NCBI RefSeq assembly: GCF_004745595.1
Contig: NZ_SRLH01000004.1
Span: 1-64,000, forward strand
Source of the DNA: Flavobacterium humi
GTDB lineage: Bacteria > Bacteroidota > Bacteroidia > Flavobacteriales > Flavobacteriaceae
Reading direction: 5' to 3'
DNA length: 64,000 nucleotides
The notes below the pieces were generated by a model. It searched no databases. It saw nothing but the letters and a program-made list of their open reading frames with translations, and was not told where the DNA came from. Below are positions 62,096 through 64,000 of this stretch, in pieces. The translations under genes and the position numbers were made by a program. Numbering within the stretch: the first letter of the stretch is position 1; each line of letters begins with the position of its first letter.

Positions 62096-64000
62096 ATGAA
62101 AAAAGTATTCACAGTAATGCTGGTACTGATTGCTTATATCGGTACGTCGCAAACAAATTTTATCCCGGGAGATTGGGCGGGTGCCTTGTCCGGGTACTGG
62201 AATTTTGACAACAATGCCAATCTTGTCCAGGCACAAGTAGGAACCAATTTAACAGCACAAGGCAGTTTTACGCAAGTTGCCGGGCCAACGGCTTCTAATT
62301 TTGCCGTGCGCAAAACTGTCGGGAATTATTTCAAATGCACACATGGCGTTCCTAATTATGGGCAGGCCTATCCGAACAAATATTCGGTGATGATTGATTT
62401 TAAAGTACCTTCATCAGGACAATATTACAGCTTTCTCCAGACCAACCAAGGGAACAGCAACGATGGCGATTTGTTTATCAATCCGGCAGGGAAAATAGGG
62501 GTGACGGCTTTGACGTATTCAAATTCCGCCGTTTTGCCTAATGAATGGTACCGATTGGTTATTACGGCCGATGTAGGCAATGAAATCAAAATGTATATTG
62601 ATGGCCAATTATGGAATCCCGGCTTGCCCAACACCTTAAACGGACGTTATGCCTTAGACCCTTTGTTATTATTGCTGGCAGATGACAACGGAGAAGACAA
62701 CCAGATGGATGTTGCCGCCATGGGCGTGTTCAACAAGGCACTGACCGCAGCAGAAGTGGCTACTATCGGCGGTTACGGGCATACTCCGGCACCTGTATCT
62801 ACCGGAATGAATCCGTATTTGCAGACTGCGACACCAACTTCTGTTTACATTTCCTGGCATTCCACGAACACGGCCCAGAATCCTGTGGTAAAATTCGGGA
62901 CGAGCAGCACAAACCTCAATCAAACCCTAACAGGAACCTGGGAACGGATAAATGCATCGGCAAATTACTATTGGCATACGGTTAAGCTAACCGGTTTACA
63001 GCCTGATACAGAATATTTTTACCAATGTTACAATGGCACGACGGCTTCTGTAGTGAATGCTTTCCGGACACCTTCGTTACGGAACGCCGCAAACCAGCAT
63101 ATCAGGATGGTCATTTTAGGCGATAACCGGACCGATGTGGCCAAAACGACACAAAATGTACAGCAGATAAAAAGCAAGCTAACGGAATTGTACGGGCCCA
63201 ATTTTTACAACTCCGTGGATCTGATCCTTAATTGCGGGGATATTGTAACCTCGGGTTCGGTGATCAGTCAATACACGGACGAATATTTTACGCCTTTTGC
63301 ACCTTTGACGGCTTCCATCCCAACGATGATCAGCATTGGGAACCATGAAGGGGATTCTTCCAACTTTTTCAAATATATGAAATACGAAGAGTTGACCAAC
63401 GGATATCCTGCAGGCCATTCCTTCAATGAAAAGTTTTACAATTACAGCTACGGGAATACCCAGATTTTAGCAGTTAACGGTAATTCGGGATATAAGGTAA
63501 GCGACCAGATCAACTGGATTGACGCCCGGTTACAGGAATCGGACAGCAATCCAGATATTGACTTTGTGTTCTCCTTTTTGCACCATCCAGGGCATAGTGA
63601 GATATGGCCTGACGGTAATGAGGTTTTTGTCCAGAACAGTATTCTTCCCAAATTAAAACAATATCCTAAAAATGCATTGTTAACTTACGGCCATTCCCAT
63701 AATTATGAAAGAGGTGTAGCCGATATTGCCTCGGGAACCCACGACATGTACCTGGAGTTGTCGGGAGGCGCCGGATCTGCCTTAGACCGTTGGGGCATGT
63801 ATGCCAACCAAACCGATTATCCTGAAATAAAAGTAAGCAAGGATATTTATTCCTGGACATTGTTGGATATTGATGTGGATAACAAATCGTTTAATGCCAA
63901 GACCTTCAGTTTCGGAAATTCCAACAGGCCTGTGGTCAACGAACTGGTGGATGAATTCCATCTGAATTTAAACCAGGCAAAACCGCAAACCCCTATTGCC
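62096..64000 (+). CDS. Secreted LamG-metallophosphoesterase (purple acid phosphatase-like), 3' end outside window
   Basis: The frame is open to the right edge (635 codons). It starts with a signal peptide (MKKVFTVMLVLIAYIGTSQT). Residues ~20-220 form a LamG/concanavalin-like domain (YWNFDNN, VMIDFKVPSSG, YIDGQLW). A fibronectin-III-like segment follows (PTSVYISWHSTNTAQNPVVKF), as in purple acid phosphatases. The metallophosphoesterase core has ILGDNRTD, LNCGDIV, SIGNHEGD, LHHPGHSE and YGHSHNYERG, giving the two-metal site. The C-terminus, where a T9SS sorting domain could lie, is not visible. Confidence 0.9.
   Translation, partial: MKKVFTVMLVLIAYIGTSQTNFIPGDWAGALSGYWNFDNNANLVQAQVGTNLTAQGSFTQVAGPTASNFAVRKTVGNYFKCTHGVPNYGQAYPNKYSVMIDFKVPSSGQYYSFLQTNQGNSNDGDLFINPAGKIGVTALTYSNSAVLPNEWYRLVITADVGNEIKMYIDGQLWNPGLPNTLNGRYALDPLLLLLADDNGEDNQMDVAAMGVFNKALTAAEVATIGGYGHTPAPVSTGMNPYLQTATPTSVYISWHSTNTAQNPVVKFGTSSTNLNQTLTGTWERINASANYYWHTVKLTGLQPDTEYFYQCYNGTTASVVNAFRTPSLRNAANQHIRMVILGDNRTDVAKTTQNVQQIKSKLTELYGPNFYNSVDLILNCGDIVTSGSVISQYTDEYFTPFAPLTASIPTMISIGNHEGDSSNFFKYMKYEELTNGYPAGHSFNEKFYNYSYGNTQILAVNGNSGYKVSDQINWIDARLQESDSNPDIDFVFSFLHHPGHSEIWPDGNEVFVQNSILPKLKQYPKNALLTYGHSHNYERGVADIASGTHDMYLELSGGAGSALDRWGMYANQTDYPEIKVSKDIYSWTLLDIDVDNKSFNAKTFSFGNSNRPVVNELVDEFHLNLNQAKPQTPIA

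Overview
The window comes from a low-GC Bacteroidetes chromosome, most likely a Flavobacterium-type member of the Flavobacteriaceae. The evidence is Bacteroidetes-style lipoproteins, possible TAnnTTTG -7 promoter elements, weak ribosome binding sites, small proteins typical of flavobacteria, and overall protein style. It is a mosaic of ordinary chromosomal genes and several accessory blocks rich in repeats.

Layout. (1) 1-7.2 kb: the end of an RHS polymorphic-toxin gene with an immunity candidate, a second displaced RHS tip carrying a HExxH metalloprotease toxin with a lipoprotein immunity candidate, two copies of a hairpin-bearing repeat, a MITE-like element, a truncated HTH gene and orphan small genes. 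(2) 7.2-16 kb: mostly chromosomal genes (PAP2 phosphatase, TPR/GT-C glycosyltransferase-like protein, GT2 glycosyltransferase, 3-methyladenine glycosylase, AraC regulator with a reductase), plus a broken AraC gene and a 21-bp tandem array. (3) 16.0-24.85 kb: an apparent genomic island bounded by a 15-bp duplication of the 3' end of a tRNA-Arg(ACG). It holds an amidoligase-like protein with a papain-like peptidase, and an array of single-gene cassettes separated by related ~120-130 bp imperfect palindromes. Each cassette's two ends are complementary to one another, as in integron cassettes, although the core is GTTAGC and no integrase is visible. One cassette is a complete restriction-modification system with a C-type regulator, matched operators in front of regulator and methylase, and 425-bp direct repeats on both sides. 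(4) 25-31 kb: a BlaR1/BlaI-type regulatory pair, divergent from a cupredoxin / CxxC protein / tyrosinase operon. (5) 31-52.5 kb: housekeeping and stress genes (MFS, TatD, TcdA, IlvE, MnmD, OxyR/Dps, LETM1-like, NDH-2 broken by a frameshift, rhomboid, AlkB, DnaQ-GIY-YIG nuclease and a LexA-like repressor). (6) 52.5-55 kb: a papain-like protease gene flanked by ~350-bp direct repeats, next to a 13-unit 21-bp tandem array. (7) 55-64 kb: iron permease-like protein, ClC channel, GH25 lysozyme, L,D-transpeptidase-like lipoprotein, an unrecognised three-gene operon, and the start of a LamG-metallophosphoesterase gene that runs off the right edge.

The strongest candidate for an undescribed system is the integron-like cassette array in the tRNA-Arg island. 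Next are the amidoligase/peptidase pair and the tyrosinase operon with its Cys-rich partner. All functional calls are made by reading the sequence; no database search was run.
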